Of a stretch of 64,000 nucleotides of DNA, positions 27,080-38,118 are shown piece by piece (position 1 is the stretch's first letter; each line of letters starts with the position of its first letter). The position numbers and the translations under genes are program-made. The DNA comes from Gibbsiella quercinecans (GTDB taxonomy: Bacteria; Pseudomonadota; Gammaproteobacteria; Enterobacterales; Enterobacteriaceae). The notes beneath the pieces are model-generated. The model searched no databases, was not told the DNA's origin, and saw only the letters and a program-made list of their open reading frames with translations. The stretch is from contig NZ_CP014136.1 of assembly GCF_002291425.1 (NCBI RefSeq), forward strand, positions 4,154,001-4,218,000, written 5' to 3'.

Positions 27080-28030
27080 TTACAGTTCAGCGGCCAGCAT
27101 GTCTTCCAGCTTCTGTTGATCGACGGCGAACAGGCGGATGCCTTCGGCCAGTTTGTCTACTGCCATCGCGTCCTGGTTGTGCAGCCAGCGGAACTCGGCT
27201 TCAGACAGCGGCGCCGGCTGGTGGAAGCCTTCTTCGGACGGGCTTAGCTTGCGCTCGATAGGAGCTTCGCTCTGTTTCAACTGCTCCAGCAGGTTCGGTG
27301 AAATGGTCAGGCGATCGCAGCCGGCCAGTGCCAGGATTTGCTCTACGCGGCGGAAACTGGCGCCCATGATCACCGTCTGGTAACGGTGCTGTTTATAGTA
27401 TTCATAAATGGTGCGCACCGATTTCACGCCCGGATCCTGCTCGGCGTCGTAGCTGGCCGCCGGCTGTTTGGCATGGTACCAGTCGTAGATACGGCCAACG
27501 AACGGCGAGATAAGGTACACGCCGGCTTCCGCACAGGCGCGCGCCTGGGCAAAGGAGAACAGTAGCGTCAGGTTGGTGTTGATGCCTTCTTTTTCCAGCT
27601 CTTCGGCAGCCTTAATACCTTCCCAGGTGGAGGCCAGTTTGATCAGAATGCGTGATTTGTCGATGCCCTGTTGCTGATACAGGCTAATCAGCTTGCGCGC
27701 CTTGGTGACACACATACCGCGATCGAAGGACAGGCGGGCGTCTACCTCGGTTGAAATACGGCCCGGCACGCTTTTTAGGATCTCAACCCCGATGTTGACG
27801 GCCAGTTTGTCGCTGGCGTTGACCAGTTGGGTTTCCTTGCTGCCGCCCTGTTGGTGCGCATAGCCCAGCGCCTCGGTGATCAATGACTTGTACTGCGGCA
27901 GGGCGGCGGCTTTCAGAATCAGCGACGGGTTGGTGGTGGCGTCTTCCGGGGTGAACTGGCGGATCGACTCAATATCACCGCTGTCGGCAACCACAACCGT
28001 TAACTTTTTTAGTGCGTCTAATTGGTTCAT
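27080..28030 (-). CDS. talA: Transaldolase A
   Basis: The 316-residue transaldolase of the non-oxidative pentose phosphate pathway has its Schiff-base Lys in [18 protein letters not shown], the Asp in VVADSGDI, and the [22 protein letters not shown] block. It lies between tktB and maeB as talA does in E. coli. AAGGAG precedes the ATG at 28030. With tktB it should form the ancestral talA-tktB operon. The cassette transaldolase at 17208-18158 is its divergent paralogue. Confidence 0.96.
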   Translation of the reverse strand: MNQLDALKKLTVVVADSGDIESIRQFTPEDATTNPSLILKAAALPQYKSLITEALGYAHQQGGSKETQLVNASDKLAVNIGVEILKSVPGRISTEVDARLSFDRGMCVTKARKLISLYQQQGIDKSRILIKLASTWEGIKAAEELEKEGINTNLTLLFSFAQARACAEAGVYLISPFVGRIYDWYHAKQPAASYDAEQDPGVKSVRTIYEYYKQHRYQTVIMGASFRRVEQILALAGCDRLTISPNLLEQLKQSEAPIERKLSPSEEGFHQPAPLSEAEFRWLHNQDAMAVDKLAEGIRLFAVDQQKLEDMLAAEL

Positions 28031-28433
28031 CTTTGGGCTCCTTGACCAACATCAATGTAGGGAAATAAGAATTCTTTTCATCACAGGCAGAACACACTGC
28101 CTTATCAGCCAGGCAAATAAAATGCGCTTTTTCTGATTATTGTGATGGATAAGAACAATGGGATACCACACATTGTAGCCGGGATCTGCGATCCCTGGAC
28201 CATAACCGCACGCTGGCGGCTGGCACAGCAGCCGCAACGTGATAAATAATCTGGATTAAATATACTCATCTCTGTGCTACACGCCGCCAAATGAACCTGT
28301 GAAAATAAACGATGGCAGAAGATTTTATATTTCTTCTGTGGGGTTTTTATCGGCCGCTATTGTGCTTCGCCATCGCAAAAATAGCGTGGCGGCCTATTTC
28401 GCGCACGCGGCAATTAACGGAATGGGGCTGGAA
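28031..28433. other. Divergent promoter region between talA and the spanin-like pair
   Basis: About 400 bp without a recognised gene. It should hold the talA-tktB promoter (minus) and any promoter for the Rz-like gene (plus). A small perfect hairpin GGGATC-TGC-GATCCC lies at 28181-28195. The Rz frame stays open back to 28299, but the extra N-terminus looks non-coding. Confidence 0.4.
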
Positions 28434-28808
28434 ATGAGTGTTTTATTACAGAAAGTTATCCGGGTTGGCATATTAGCCTTATTACTGGTGCTGATTGGCC
28501 TGGGGGGATATAGCGCACTGCTGAAGCAGCGGGTAACCACGCTGCGCCAGCAGGCGGCGCTGCAACAAAAAACGTTGGCGCAACAAAAGGAACAGATTGC
28601 CGCCTTACAGGCCCAGGATGCGCAAAACCGGGCGTTAATGGCGGCGCAGCAGCAGCAGGAGCAATGGCTGCGCCAGCAAGGGGATAATACAGAGAGGAAA
28701 TACCGTGAAGCGATTAAAAACACCGCCTGCGCTGGGCAGCCTATGCCTGGCATTGTGCCTGAGCTCTTGCGCCGCGCCGGCGCCGGCAACGATGCCGTTG
28801 CCCCCTGA
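28434..28808 (+). CDS. Rz-like inner-membrane spanin subunit (orphan)
   Basis: The protein has 124 residues: an N-terminal signal-anchor helix (VGILALLLVLIGLGGYSALL), then a periplasmic coiled coil very rich in Gln, Ala and Leu (about residues 27-80). That is the plan of phage i-spanins of the DUF2570/LysB type. The partner Rz1-like gene starts inside its 3' half in another frame, a layout typical of Rz/Rz1. There is no holin, endolysin or other phage gene nearby. The start could also be the ATG at 28422. Confidence 0.75.
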   Translation: MSVLLQKVIRVGILALLLVLIGLGGYSALLKQRVTTLRQQAALQQKTLAQQKEQIAALQAQDAQNRALMAAQQQQEQWLRQQGDNTERKYREAIKNTACAGQPMPGIVPELLRRAGAGNDAVAP

Positions 28809-28968
28809 ATCGGTGTTCCGGCCCTGTGAACAACCGGTATTGCTGGGCGATACCTGGGGCGATGCCGTGAGCTACACCCTGAAATTACAAACCGCGTTAA
28901 AAATCTGCGCGGGCCAGGTGGCGACGCTTAACGCCTGGCGAGCCGGGCTGGCGCAGCACGGGGAGTGA
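28705..28968 (+). CDS. Rz1-like outer-membrane lipoprotein spanin (LysC type)
   Basis: The protein has 87 residues. It starts at a GTG with GAGG seven bases upstream, nested in the Rz-like gene and running past it. A signal sequence ends in a lipobox (CLSSCAAP), so the mature protein would be a Pro-rich lipoprotein. The conserved block CEQPVLLGDTWGDAVSYTLKLQ followed by a late Cys and NAWR resembles phage P2 LysC-type o-spanins. Together with the Rz-like protein it could bridge inner and outer membranes and fuse them at lysis. Confidence 0.75.
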   Translation: MKRLKTPPALGSLCLALCLSSCAAPAPATMPLPPESVFRPCEQPVLLGDTWGDAVSYTLKLQTALKICAGQVATLNAWRAGLAQHGE

Positions 28969-29162
28969 GATATTCCATTATTTCCGGTTTTTTTACTTTC
29001 TATGGGGTTTTTATTCCAGGTTATGGGGCGCTTCAAAGTTTGTGATAATTCTCGCTCTATACTGGTTCCGCCTGAAATCAAATATGCCTCGTCATATTTA
29101 TTGTGCCGGTGTTTTTCCTGCGAAATATGAAGGGTATATATATCAGAACTAAGGAACCGAAA

Positions 29163-31442
29163 ATGGATGAAAAACTAAAGCAAAGTGCCCTTGATTTCCA
29201 TCAGTTCCCGGTACCGGGGAAAATCCAGGTATCCCCTACCAAACCACTGGCGACCCAGCGCGATCTGGCGTTGGCCTATTCGCCGGGTGTCGCCGCCCCG
29301 TGCCTGGAAATTGCCGCCGATCCGCTGGCCGCCTATAAATATACCGCCCGGGGCAACCTGGTCGCCGTTATTTCCAACGGCACGGCCGTACTGGGCCTGG
29401 GCAACATCGGCGCGTTGGCCGGCAAACCGGTGATGGAAGGCAAGGGCGTGCTGTTCAAGAAGTTTTCCGGCATTGACGTGTTTGATATTGAAGTCGATGA
29501 GCACGATCCCGACAAACTGATCGACGTGGTCGCCGCGCTGGAGCCGACCTTTGGCGGCATCAACCTGGAAGATATCAAAGCGCCGGAATGTTTCTACATT
29601 GAGAAAAAACTGCGCGAGCGCATGAAGATCCCGGTGTTCCATGACGATCAGCACGGCACGGCGATCATCACCACCGCCGCAGTGCTCAATGGCCTGCGGG
29701 TGGTGAAAAAGAGCCTTTCCGACGTGCGCCTGGTGGCTTCCGGCGCGGGCGCGGCGTCTATTGCCTGCCTGAATCTGCTGGTGGTGCTGGGCCTGCGGCT
29801 GCAAAACATTACCGTCTGTGACTCGAAAGGGGTGATCTACAAAGGCCGCGACGCCAAAATGGAAGCAACCAAGGCTGCCTATGCCATTGAGGACAACGGC
29901 CAGCGCACCCTGGCAGACGCTATCCCCGGGGCGGATATTTTCCTCGGCTGTTCCGGCCCGGGCGTGCTGACCCAGCCGATGGTGAAAACCATGGCGGAGA
30001 ACCCGCTGATTATGGCGCTCGCCAACCCGGAACCGGAAATCCTGCCGCCGCTGGTGAAAGAAGTTCGGCCAGACGCCATTATCTGTACCGGCCGCTCCGA
30101 TTACCCGAACCAGGTCAATAACGTGCTGTGCTTCCCGTTCATTTTCCGCGGCGCGCTTGATGTGGGGGCGACCACCATCAACGAAGAGATGAAGCTGGCC
30201 TGCGTGCATGCCATTGCCGATCTGGCGCTGGCGGAACAGAGCGACGTGGTGGCCTCGGCCTATGGCGATCAGGATCTGTCCTTCGGGCCGGAATACATTA
30301 TCCCCAAACCGTTTGATCCGCGGCTGATCGTCAAAATCGCCCCGGCGGTAGCCAAAGCAGCGATGGAATCCGGCGTGGCCACGCGCCCGATCGAAAACTT
30401 TGATGCCTACACCGAAAAGCTGACCGAGTTCGTCTACAAAACCAACCTGTTTATGAAACCGATCTTCACCCAGGCCAAGAAAGTGCTGAAACGGGTGGTG
30501 CTGGCCGAAGGTGAAGAAGAGCGGGTGTTGCATGCCACCCAAGAGTTGGTTTCACTGGGGCTGGGCTTCCCGATCCTGGTGGGCCGCCCGAGCGTCATTG
30601 AAATGCGCCTGAAAAAGCTCGGCCTGCAGCTTACGCCGGGTAAAGACTTCGAGATCGTCAATAACGAGTCCGATCCCCGCTTCAATGCCTACTGGGGCGA
30701 ATACTATCAGATCATGAAACGGCACGGCGTTTCCCAGGAACAGGCGCGCCGCGCGGTTATCGGCAACCCCACGCTGATTGCCGCCATCATGCTGCAGCGC
30801 GGCGAGGCCGACGCGATGATCTGCGGCACCATCGGCAGCTACCATGAGCATTATGACGTGGTGAAGAACGTGTTTGGTTTCCGCGAAGGCGCACACGTGG
30901 CCGGGGCGATGAATGCGCTGCTGCTGCCGAGCGGCAATACCTTTATTGCCGATACCTATGTTAACGACAACCCAACGCCGGAACAGCTGGCGGAAATTAC
31001 CTTGATGGCGGCGGAAACCGTGCGCCGCTTCGGCATTGAGCCAAAAGTGGCGCTGCTTTCCCATTCCAGCTTCGGCTCTTCCGATTGCCCGTCGGCGCGC
31101 AAAATGCAGCAAACGTTGGCGCTGGTTAACCAATTGGCGCCGGATCTGGAAATTGATGGGGAAATGCACGGTGACGCGGCGCTGGTGGAAAGCATCCGCC
31201 ACGATCTGATGCCGGACAGCCCGCTGAAAGGCTCGGCTAACCTGCTGATCATGCCCAATATGGAGGCGGCGCGTATCAGCTATAACCTGCTGCGCGTATC
31301 TTCTTCCGAAGGCGTGACCGTGGGGCCGGTGTTGATGGGGGTGGCGAAGCCGGTGCATATTCTGACGCCGATCGCTTCGGTGCGCCGCATTGTCAATATG
31401 GTGGCTCTGGCGTTGGTGGAAGCACAAACTCAGCCGCTGTAA
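29163..31442 (+). CDS. maeB: NADP-dependent malic enzyme MaeB
   Basis: The 759-residue protein has exactly the length of E. coli MaeB. It decarboxylates malate to pyruvate with NADP. The malic N-terminal domain (residues about 15-160) contains YSPGVAAPC and the metal/substrate region [10 protein letters not shown]. The NAD(P)-binding domain (about 165-420) has [15 protein letters not shown] phosphotransacetylase-like C-terminal domain (about 430-755) is regulatory in E. coli. The ATG at 29163 follows AAGGA. In E. coli maeB also neighbours talA; here only the spanin pair intervenes. Confidence 0.97.
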   Translation: MDEKLKQSALDFHQFPVPGKIQVSPTKPLATQRDLALAYSPGVAAPCLEIAADPLAAYKYTARGNLVAVISNGTAVLGLGNIGALAGKPVMEGKGVLFKKFSGIDVFDIEVDEHDPDKLIDVVAALEPTFGGINLEDIKAPECFYIEKKLRERMKIPVFHDDQHGTAIITTAAVLNGLRVVKKSLSDVRLVASGAGAASIACLNLLVVLGLRLQNITVCDSKGVIYKGRDAKMEATKAAYAIEDNGQRTLADAIPGADIFLGCSGPGVLTQPMVKTMAENPLIMALANPEPEILPPLVKEVRPDAIICTGRSDYPNQVNNVLCFPFIFRGALDVGATTINEEMKLACVHAIADLALAEQSDVVASAYGDQDLSFGPEYIIPKPFDPRLIVKIAPAVAKAAMESGVATRPIENFDAYTEKLTEFVYKTNLFMKPIFTQAKKVLKRVVLAEGEEERVLHATQELVSLGLGFPILVGRPSVIEMRLKKLGLQLTPGKDFEIVNNESDPRFNAYWGEYYQIMKRHGVSQEQARRAVIGNPTLIAAIMLQRGEADAMICGTIGSYHEHYDVVKNVFGFREGAHVAGAMNALLLPSGNTFIADTYVNDNPTPEQLAEITLMAAETVRRFGIEPKVALLSHSSFGSSDCPSARKMQQTLALVNQLAPDLEIDGEMHGDAALVESIRHDLMPDSPLKGSANLLIMPNMEAARISYNLLRVSSSEGVTVGPVLMGVAKPVHILTPIASVRRIVNMVALALVEAQTQPL

Positions 31443-31448
31443 CCGAGG

Positions 31449-31477
31449 GGCGTTCCTCTGCCGGCCAGAGGAACGCC
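31449..31477. terminator. Bidirectional terminator between maeB and mmuM
   Basis: Perfect 12-bp arms GGCGTTCCTCTG and CAGAGGAACGCC lie between two convergent genes. The T-run is weak, but stem strength and position suggest a terminator. Confidence 0.7.
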
Positions 31478-31488
31478 TGTACTCTGGC

Positions 31489-32436
31489 CTATTGGTGGGC
31501 GCTCACCTGCGTCGCGATCGCCTGAATATCCTGCGGCGTGGTGCGGCAGCAGCCGCCAATCAGCCGGGCGCCAAGTTGCCGCCATTCCGCCAGCCGTTCA
31601 GGCAGGCCGCCGTGCCCGGCGCCGCAGGCGTGCCAGGTTTTGCTCTGCGCATCGTAATGTTCACCGGAGTTAGGGTAGACCAGCAGCGGCTTATCACTCA
31701 GCGCGGCGAATTCACGCAGCGCCGGCGTGACGTTTTCCAGCGCAATGCAATTGACGCCAACGGCCAGCACCTGCGGGTTGCCGCGCAGCAGCGCCAGCAC
31801 ATCGCGCAGCGGCGTGCCGTCGCTTAGGTGTTGGCTGTCGCGCAGCGTAAAGGAGAACCAGGCGCCGAGCTGTGGGAATTCTTCTTGCAGCAGGGCAAGC
31901 AATGCCTGCAGTTCGCTGAATGAAGGCAGCGTCTCACAGGCCAGCAGATCTACCCCGGCCTGCGCCAGCGCCGCGATGCGTGGGCGGTGGAAGGCGATCA
32001 TCTCCGCCTGCGGCAGATGGTAATCACCGCGATATTCAGAACCGTCCGCCAGATACGCGCCGTAAGGGCCGACCGAACCGGCAACCAGCAGCGGCCCGGC
32101 CTGTGGGTGCTGTGCCAGGTAATCGGCGCGCGCCTGTTGCGCCAACTGCACGCTTTTGGCGATCAGCGCCAGCGATTGCTGTTCATCCAGCCCGCGTGGC
32201 AGAAACCCCTGCGGCGTAGCCTGATAACTGGCGGTGATGGCGCACTGCGCGCCGGCGTTGAAATAGTCCAGATGTACCTGATAAATCAGCTCCGGGTTTT
32301 CTATCAGTACCTTGGCGGACCACAGCGCATCGCTAAGGTTGCAGCCGCGCGCTTCCAGTTCCGTGGCCAGCGCGCCATCCAGAACCAGGGTATTGTTGCC
32401 CGCCAGCAATGGGGCGATGGGGTTATTGACCGGCAT
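31489..32436 (-). CDS. mmuM: Homocysteine S-methyltransferase MmuM
   Basis: The 315-residue enzyme transfers a methyl group from S-methylmethionine to homocysteine, giving two methionines. The zinc-binding Cys residues are visible in GVNC (about residue 230) and the C-terminal pair in [26 protein letters not shown] is the family start. Its ATG lies inside the 3' end of mmuP (14-bp overlap), so the transporter and enzyme are coupled as in E. coli mmuPM. Confidence 0.95.
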   Translation of the reverse strand: MPVNNPIAPLLAGNNTLVLDGALATELEARGCNLSDALWSAKVLIENPELIYQVHLDYFNAGAQCAITASYQATPQGFLPRGLDEQQSLALIAKSVQLAQQARADYLAQHPQAGPLLVAGSVGPYGAYLADGSEYRGDYHLPQAEMIAFHRPRIAALAQAGVDLLACETLPSFSELQALLALLQEEFPQLGAWFSFTLRDSQHLSDGTPLRDVLALLRGNPQVLAVGVNCIALENVTPALREFAALSDKPLLVYPNSGEHYDAQSKTWHACGAGHGGLPERLAEWRQLGARLIGGCCRTTPQDIQAIATQVSAHQ

Positions 32437-33835
32437 CTTGTTCTCCTGTTTCCAGCCGTGGTTTTTGCCCGCCGTTGCGGGTCAGGTAATAGGCGGCATA
32501 GCAGAGTGCCACGAAGGGCAGGCCGCAGTACAGCGCAATGCGCTGCTGCGGATCAAACGCCAGGCCGATACAGGCCAGCAGGCACAGGGCAAAGCCGGCA
32601 ATCGGCGTGGCCGGGTAGCCGGGGGCGCGGTATTTCAGCCCGGCAAGCGGTTGGCCGCTACGCAGATACCGGCGGCGGAATGCAAAGTGGGCGGCGCAGA
32701 TGCTAAGCCAAACCACCACCACGGCAAAACCGGAAATGGCAGACAGGGCGACGAATACCGTATCCGGGGCGATCACACTGGTCAGCAGCGCTAAAATGCC
32801 GCCGAGCATGCTGAAGGTGAGCGCGTTAAACGGAATGCCGCGGCGGTTAACGCGGGAGAAATAGGCCGGCAGGGTGTTTTGGTTCGCCAGCGACCACAGC
32901 ATGCGCCCGGAGGCATACAGCCCCGAGTTCGCCGCGGAAAGGATCGCGGTCAGGATCACGAAGTTAAAGATATCGGCCGCGTAAGGGATACCGATGCGCT
33001 CGAACACCAAGACAAACGGGCTTTTCACCACCCCGGCCTGGCCCATCGGGATCAGCGCCGCCAGCACAAACACCGTGCCGATAAAGAACACCACCAGGCG
33101 GATAACCGTGGTGCGGATAGCCCAGGGCACCACCTTTTCCGGGTTTTCAGTTTCCCCAGCGGCAATGCCGATAAGCTCCGTGCCGGAGAAGGCGAAGTTT
33201 ACCGCCACCATGGTCATCAGGATCGGCAAGGTGCCCTGCGGCAGCCAACCGGCGGCGGTCAGGTTATGCAGGAAAGGCGCCGGCGTGCCGTCTTTCATCG
33301 GCAGCACGCCGAACATGGCGGCGCCGCCCAGGATGATAAACGCCAGTATGGTCACCACTTTGATCAGGGAAAACCAAAACTCGCTTTCGGCAAAAAAGCG
33401 GGTGGTAATCACGTTCAGCAGGTAAATGGTGATACAGAAGAGCAGGCACCACAGCCACACCGGCGATTGCGGGAACCAGTACTGCATGCAAAACCCCGCC
33501 GCCGTCAGGCTGGAACCCAGTGCGACGGTCCAGGTTAACCAATAGAGCCAGGCCACGGTGTAGCCGGTTGCCTGGCCAAGATAGCGGGCTGCGTACACAT
33601 GGAAAGCGCCGGTTTCCGGCATAGCGACCGACAATTCGCCCAGGCACAGCATCACCAGATAAACCACGATGGCGCCAATCAGGTAGGCCAGCAACGTGCC
33701 GAGCGCCCCGGTGGTGGAAATGATGTAACCCGTGTTGAAAAAGAGGCCGGTGCCGATCACGCCGCCCAGAGAAAGCATCACGAGATGCCGGGCTTTCATG
33801 GTGCGTTTGAACTGCCCTTCGGAGGGAGATTGCAT
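32423..33835 (-). CDS. mmuP: S-methylmethionine permease MmuP
   Basis: The 470-residue APC-superfamily permease has 12 predicted helices; the signature [25 protein letters not shown] and the [16 protein letters not shown] loop match E. coli MmuP closely. I start it at the ATG at 33835 giving [13 protein letters not shown]; a longer frame to 33898 runs into a palindromic repeat and is unlikely. No clear Shine-Dalgarno sequence is seen before this ATG. The repeat at 33851-33917 lies just upstream, so the promoter must be inside or beyond it. Confidence 0.93.
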   Translation of the reverse strand: MQSPSEGQFKRTMKARHLVMLSLGGVIGTGLFFNTGYIISTTGALGTLLAYLIGAIVVYLVMLCLGELSVAMPETGAFHVYAARYLGQATGYTVAWLYWLTWTVALGSSLTAAGFCMQYWFPQSPVWLWCLLFCITIYLLNVITTRFFAESEFWFSLIKVVTILAFIILGGAAMFGVLPMKDGTPAPFLHNLTAAGWLPQGTLPILMTMVAVNFAFSGTELIGIAAGETENPEKVVPWAIRTTVIRLVVFFIGTVFVLAALIPMGQAGVVKSPFVLVFERIGIPYAADIFNFVILTAILSAANSGLYASGRMLWSLANQNTLPAYFSRVNRRGIPFNALTFSMLGGILALLTSVIAPDTVFVALSAISGFAVVVVWLSICAAHFAFRRRYLRSGQPLAGLKYRAPGYPATPIAGFALCLLACIGLAFDPQQRIALYCGLPFVALCYAAYYLTRNGGQKPRLETGEQDAGQ

Positions 33836-33850
33836 AATGATATATATCTG

Positions 33851-33917
33851 TATATGCCCCAAATAATTCGAGCCGCGGGAAGGCCAACCCACCTGCAAGC
33901 TGAAGTATGAAGGGATA
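33851..33917. repeat. Palindromic intergenic repeat, copy 3 (short, degenerate)
   Basis: It begins TATATGCCCCAAATAATTCG and ends ACCTGCAAGCTGAAGTATGA with AGGGAT. These are the same ends as copies 1 and 2 with several substitutions, and almost no interior is left. It sits 16 bp upstream of the mmuP start. An 8-mer AGATGTCT (one base off the MetJ box AGACGTCT) abuts it at 33917-33924. Confidence 0.7.
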
Positions 33918-34016
33918 GATGTCTGAATGGCTGGGGTTATACCACCGCTGCGGGCGTGAGATCAATGCGCAGCGCCTCGCAGACCGACGGTACGCCGGGC
34001 AGGGAGAGGATGCAAA

Positions 34017-34031
34017 TGAGAACCGTTCTCT
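34017..34031. promoter_or_regulatory. Candidate Fur box upstream of the ChaN-like gene
   Basis: TGAGAAC-C-GTTCTCT is a 7-1-7 inverted repeat that shares about 10 of 14 arm positions with the Fur core TGATAAT-N-ATTATCA. It lies 36 bp before the lipoprotein start, with TATTAT immediately after it as a possible -10. ChaN proteins bind heme and are often iron regulated. Confidence 0.4.
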
Positions 34032-34066
34032 GTATTATCGTTTTTTTTCGCGTGGCAGGATCCCCG

Positions 34067-34897
34067 ATGAAATACCTCTTACTGCTGGTGACGCTGGCGT
34101 TGACCGCCTGTAGCCATTCGCCCGCGCCGGATAACCGTGTGGCAAACCTGGGCACAATTGTTGATTTGCATACCGGCGCAACGCTTGCGCCCCAGCAACT
34201 GCTGGTGCGGCTGGCGGCGGCGCAGCGGGTGATCGTCGGTGAAAAGCATGACAATCCGGCGCACCACCGTATTGAGCATTGGCTGGTGGAAAACCTGCCG
34301 CGGCAGCGGCCGCAGGGTAGCGTGCTGATGGAGATGCTCGTGCCGGGCCAGCAGGCGCAGGTGGATGCGGTGAAGCGCGCGCTGCAGGCGGGAGAGGTGC
34401 TCAGCAGTGAACAGGTTAAGCAGCGCATCGCCTGGCAGGCCGGGTGGGACTGGGCGCTGTATGGCGGGGTGGTGATGGCCGCCATTCAGGCGCCTTATCC
34501 GCTGCTTTCCGCCAACTTAAGCCGCGATGAAATCATGGCGTTTTACCGCCATCCGCAGTTCCCAGCCGGCCCACGTTCAACCCAACCGGCGGTGCAGCAG
34601 GCTTTGGCCGATCTCATCCGGCAGGCACACGGCGGTAAGATCGATGCGCCGCGTCTGAATGCGATGCTGGCTATCCAGCAACAGCGTGACCGGCGGATGG
34701 CACAGCGGCTGCTGGCGGCGCCGGCGCCCGCGTTGTTGATTGCCGGCGGCTATCATGCCGCCAGGGATTTGGGGGTGCCGTTGCACATGCAGGATCTACA
34801 GCCGGCCAGTATGCCGCTGGTGCTGATGCTGGCCGAAGGCGATAGCCAGGTGGATGTGCGCCGCGCCGACTACCTGTGGCGCACCCCGGCGCGTTAG
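34067..34897 (+). CDS. ChaN-family heme-binding lipoprotein
   Basis: The protein has 276 residues. A lipoprotein signal ([18 protein letters not shown], Cys at 15) leads to a ChaN/PhuW-like domain: [20 protein letters not shown] near residue 55, [14 protein letters not shown], and late [16 protein letters not shown]. In Campylobacter ChaN binds two cofacial hemes and is iron regulated. It stands alone between mmuP and yaiI, whose stops/starts it abuts; its stop overlaps the convergent yaiI stop by 4 bp. In-frame upstream sequence back to 33956 is probably untranslated leader. Confidence 0.85.
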   Translation: MKYLLLLVTLALTACSHSPAPDNRVANLGTIVDLHTGATLAPQQLLVRLAAAQRVIVGEKHDNPAHHRIEHWLVENLPRQRPQGSVLMEMLVPGQQAQVDAVKRALQAGEVLSSEQVKQRIAWQAGWDWALYGGVVMAAIQAPYPLLSANLSRDEIMAFYRHPQFPAGPRSTQPAVQQALADLIRQAHGGKIDAPRLNAMLAIQQQRDRRMAQRLLAAPAPALLIAGGYHAARDLGVPLHMQDLQPASMPLVLMLAEGDSQVDVRRADYLWRTPAR

Positions 34898-35339
34898 CGT
34901 TTCGCCTGTAGCCATTTGTCCAGCTCATTGGCGAACAGCTGGCGGTCGCGTTGGTTCAGGGTATTCGGGCCGCCGGTCTGGATGCCGCTGGCACGCAGGG
35001 TATCCATAAAATCGCGCATGTTCAGGCGTTCGCGGATGGTGGCCGGCGTGTAGCGTTCACCACGCGGATTAAGCGCTGCGGCGCCTTTTTCAATCGCCTC
35101 CGCCGCCAGGGGAATATCGGCGGTGATCACCAGATCCCCCGGCTCACAGCGGCGCACGATTTCGTTATCCGCCACGTCAAAGCCCGGCGCTACCTGCAAG
35201 GTGCGGATAAAGCGGGAGGGCGGCGTGCGCAGCGGCTGGTTAGCGATCAGCGTCACGGTGGTGGCAGTGCGTTCTGCGGCGCGGAACAACACCTCTTTGA
35301 TGACGTTCGGGCAGGCGTCCGCATCAACCCAGATTTGCA

Positions 35340-35340
<1 letters not shown>
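34894..35340 (-). CDS. yaiI: YaiI/YqxD family protein (UPF0178)
   Basis: This 148-residue protein begins [24 protein letters not shown], the family hallmark with paired acidic residues of a PIN/NYN-like nuclease fold. ITADIPLA and the [20 protein letters not shown] end also fit. The function is not established; a nuclease role is inferred from fold. The ATG overlaps the hemF stop by one base (TAATG), so it is the second gene of a hemF-yaiI unit. In E. coli yaiI is elsewhere. Confidence 0.9.
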
Positions 35341-36278
<938 letters not shown>

Positions 36279-36328
36279 TTATTGAGATCAGGCTGCAAGT
36301 ATATCGTTATTTCCGCACGGCGACAGCC

Positions 36329-37213
36329 TTAGCGCGCCCTGCGCTGGCGGGCGTCAAATTCACTGAAGAAGTTGACGACGCCATCGGCAATGGCGCGGGC
36401 GATTTTTTCCCGAAAGGCGGTGGTGCCGAGCAGGCGTTCTTCGTCCGGGTTGGTGATAAACGACGTTTCCACCAGCACGGAAGGAATGGATGGCGATTTC
36501 AGCACGGCGAACGCCGCCTGTTCGGTATTCGGGCTATGCAGGTGGTGCACGCCGCGGATTTTCCCCAACACGTGGTGGCCGAGCGTCAGGCTGTTGTTGA
36601 TGGTATCGGTCTGCACCAGATCAAACAGCGCCTGCTGCAGGTAGTTATCCTGTTCCTTGTATTTCCCGCCGGCGATTTCATCCGCCGCATTCTCGCGGTT
36701 GGATAAATAACGCGCCATGGCGCTGCTGGCGCCACGGTTGGACAGGGCGAACACCGAAGCGCCGGAGGCTTCCGGGCGGGTATAGCCATCGGCATGGATG
36801 GAAATAAACAGATCGGCCTGGCGCTGGTGGGCGATTTCCACCCGCTGGAACAGCGGGATGAATTCATCCTCTTCGCGCGTGAGGTGCGCTTCGATATTCG
36901 GGTGCTCATGCAGGAAGCGGCGCACGTGGTTGGCAATTTCCAGCACCACGTGTTTTTCCTTCGAGCCTTCATGGCCGACGGCGCCGGAATCGATGCCGCC
37001 GTGGCCCGGATCGAGCATAACCCGCTTGATGCCGCCGGCGGTTTTTGGCGCCGGGGCACTCGTGCTATGCGGGCTACGCAGCATGCCGGCCTGCGTTTTG
37101 GGGCTCGGGCTGCCGAACAGCGCTAGCGCCACGCCGGAAAGCAGCAGCCGGCGGCGCGAGGTTGCGCCGTTAAGCGGCTTGAAACGCAAAAAAGGGTCAA
37201 CCGGCTTATTCAT
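36329..37213 (-). CDS. amiA: N-acetylmuramoyl-L-alanine amidase AmiA
   Basis: The 294-residue periplasmic amidase cleaves septal peptidoglycan between MurNAc and L-Ala. A Tat-type signal (SRRRLLLSGVALALFG) leads to an amidase_3 domain whose zinc ligands lie in LDPGHGGIDSGA (His), the Glu of KEKHVVLEIA and SIHADGY; SVLVETSFITNPDEE holds the catalytic Glu. I start at the ATG at 37213 behind GGAG; a longer frame to 37531 would begin inside a palindromic repeat. Length is close to E. coli AmiA (289). Confidence 0.93.
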   Translation of the reverse strand: MNKPVDPFLRFKPLNGATSRRRLLLSGVALALFGSPSPKTQAGMLRSPHSTSAPAPKTAGGIKRVMLDPGHGGIDSGAVGHEGSKEKHVVLEIANHVRRFLHEHPNIEAHLTREEDEFIPLFQRVEIAHQRQADLFISIHADGYTRPEASGASVFALSNRGASSAMARYLSNRENAADEIAGGKYKEQDNYLQQALFDLVQTDTINNSLTLGHHVLGKIRGVHHLHSPNTEQAAFAVLKSPSIPSVLVETSFITNPDEERLLGTTAFREKIARAIADGVVNFFSEFDARQRRAR

Positions 37214-37380
37214 ATTATGGCTCTCCGTGGCGGCAATCAGTTTGGCGACGTTTCTATCCGTCATTATTTCACGTTGCAGGCGCATTGGCCTTCTCCCCGC
37301 CATTTTCGGCAGCCGGGTATGGCCAGCGCAGCTCAAGCACGCGTTTGGCGTTTTTATCCTGCAATTTGGGCTATGTACGG

Positions 37381-37510
37381 TATATACCCAAAATAATTCG
37401 AGTTGCAGGAAGGCGGCAACGCAGTGAGTCCCCAGGAGCTTACTCCAGTAAGTGACTGGGGTGAGCGAGGAAAGCCAACACACCTGCAACTTGAAGTATG
37501 AAGGGTATAC
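37381..37510. repeat. Palindromic intergenic repeat, copy 2 (medium form)
   Basis: Ends are TATATACCCAAAATAATTCG and ACTTGAAGTATGAAGGGTAT, nearly the same as copy 1. The interior is about 60 bp and different, with its own short stems (CCAGGAGCTTACT and AGTAAGTGACTGG). Its terminal ATACCC/GGGTAT inverted repeat is perfect. It lies between amiA and ypeA. Confidence 0.82.
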
Positions 37511-37692
37511 GTATTGGTCGTTATCAATCACCCGATAACTATTTCCATTTATTACGTTTGTTTTCGGCGCATGCGCGCTATTGCGCTACGAAAATCCAGC
37601 GGCAGCGCGGCACAAATCGCAGTTTGATATTGCGTATATGGATAATCACGCGATAATCAGGGAAATACTCTTTTTTATAATGGCGAGCGGCT

Positions 37693-38118
37693 ATGGAAAT
37701 TCGCGTATTTCGGCAAGACGATTTTGAAGAAGTTCTGACCTTGTGGGAGCGCTGCGATCTGCTGCGCCCGTGGAACGATCCGGAAATGGACATTGAGCGC
37801 AAGCTGAATCACGATCCGGAACTGTTTCTGGTGGCGGAAGTGGGCGGTGAAGTGGTCGGTTCGGTCATGGGCGGCTATGACGGCCACCGCGGTTCGGCGT
37901 ATTACCTCGGGGTGCATCCGGATTACCGCGGCCGCGGCATCGCCAACGCGCTGATCAACCGGCTGGAGAAAAAGCTGATCGCGCGCGGTTGCCCCAAAAT
38001 CCAATTGATGGTGCGGGAAGATAACGACACCGTGATCGATATGTATGAAAAGCTGGGCTATGAGATCCAGGGGATAACCAGCCTGGGCAAACGGCTGATT
38101 GAAGATCAGGAATATTGA
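37693..38118 (+). CDS. ypeA: GNAT acetyltransferase YpeA
   Basis: This is a 141-residue GNAT-fold protein. The acetyl-CoA binding motif A is [26 protein letters not shown], and motif B ([21 protein letters not shown]) follows. It corresponds to E. coli YpeA and has the same neighbour amiA. The natural substrate is not known to me. The start [11 protein letters not shown] is the family start. Confidence 0.93.
   Translation: MEIRVFRQDDFEEVLTLWERCDLLRPWNDPEMDIERKLNHDPELFLVAEVGGEVVGSVMGGYDGHRGSAYYLGVHPDYRGRGIANALINRLEKKLIARGCPKIQLMVREDNDTVIDMYEKLGYEIQGITSLGKRLIEDQEY

Noticed and set aside
29175-31427. Minus-strand frames of 455 and 291 codons opposite maeB
   Set aside because: Antisense shadows of maeB with an atypical composition (many His, Gln, Arg).
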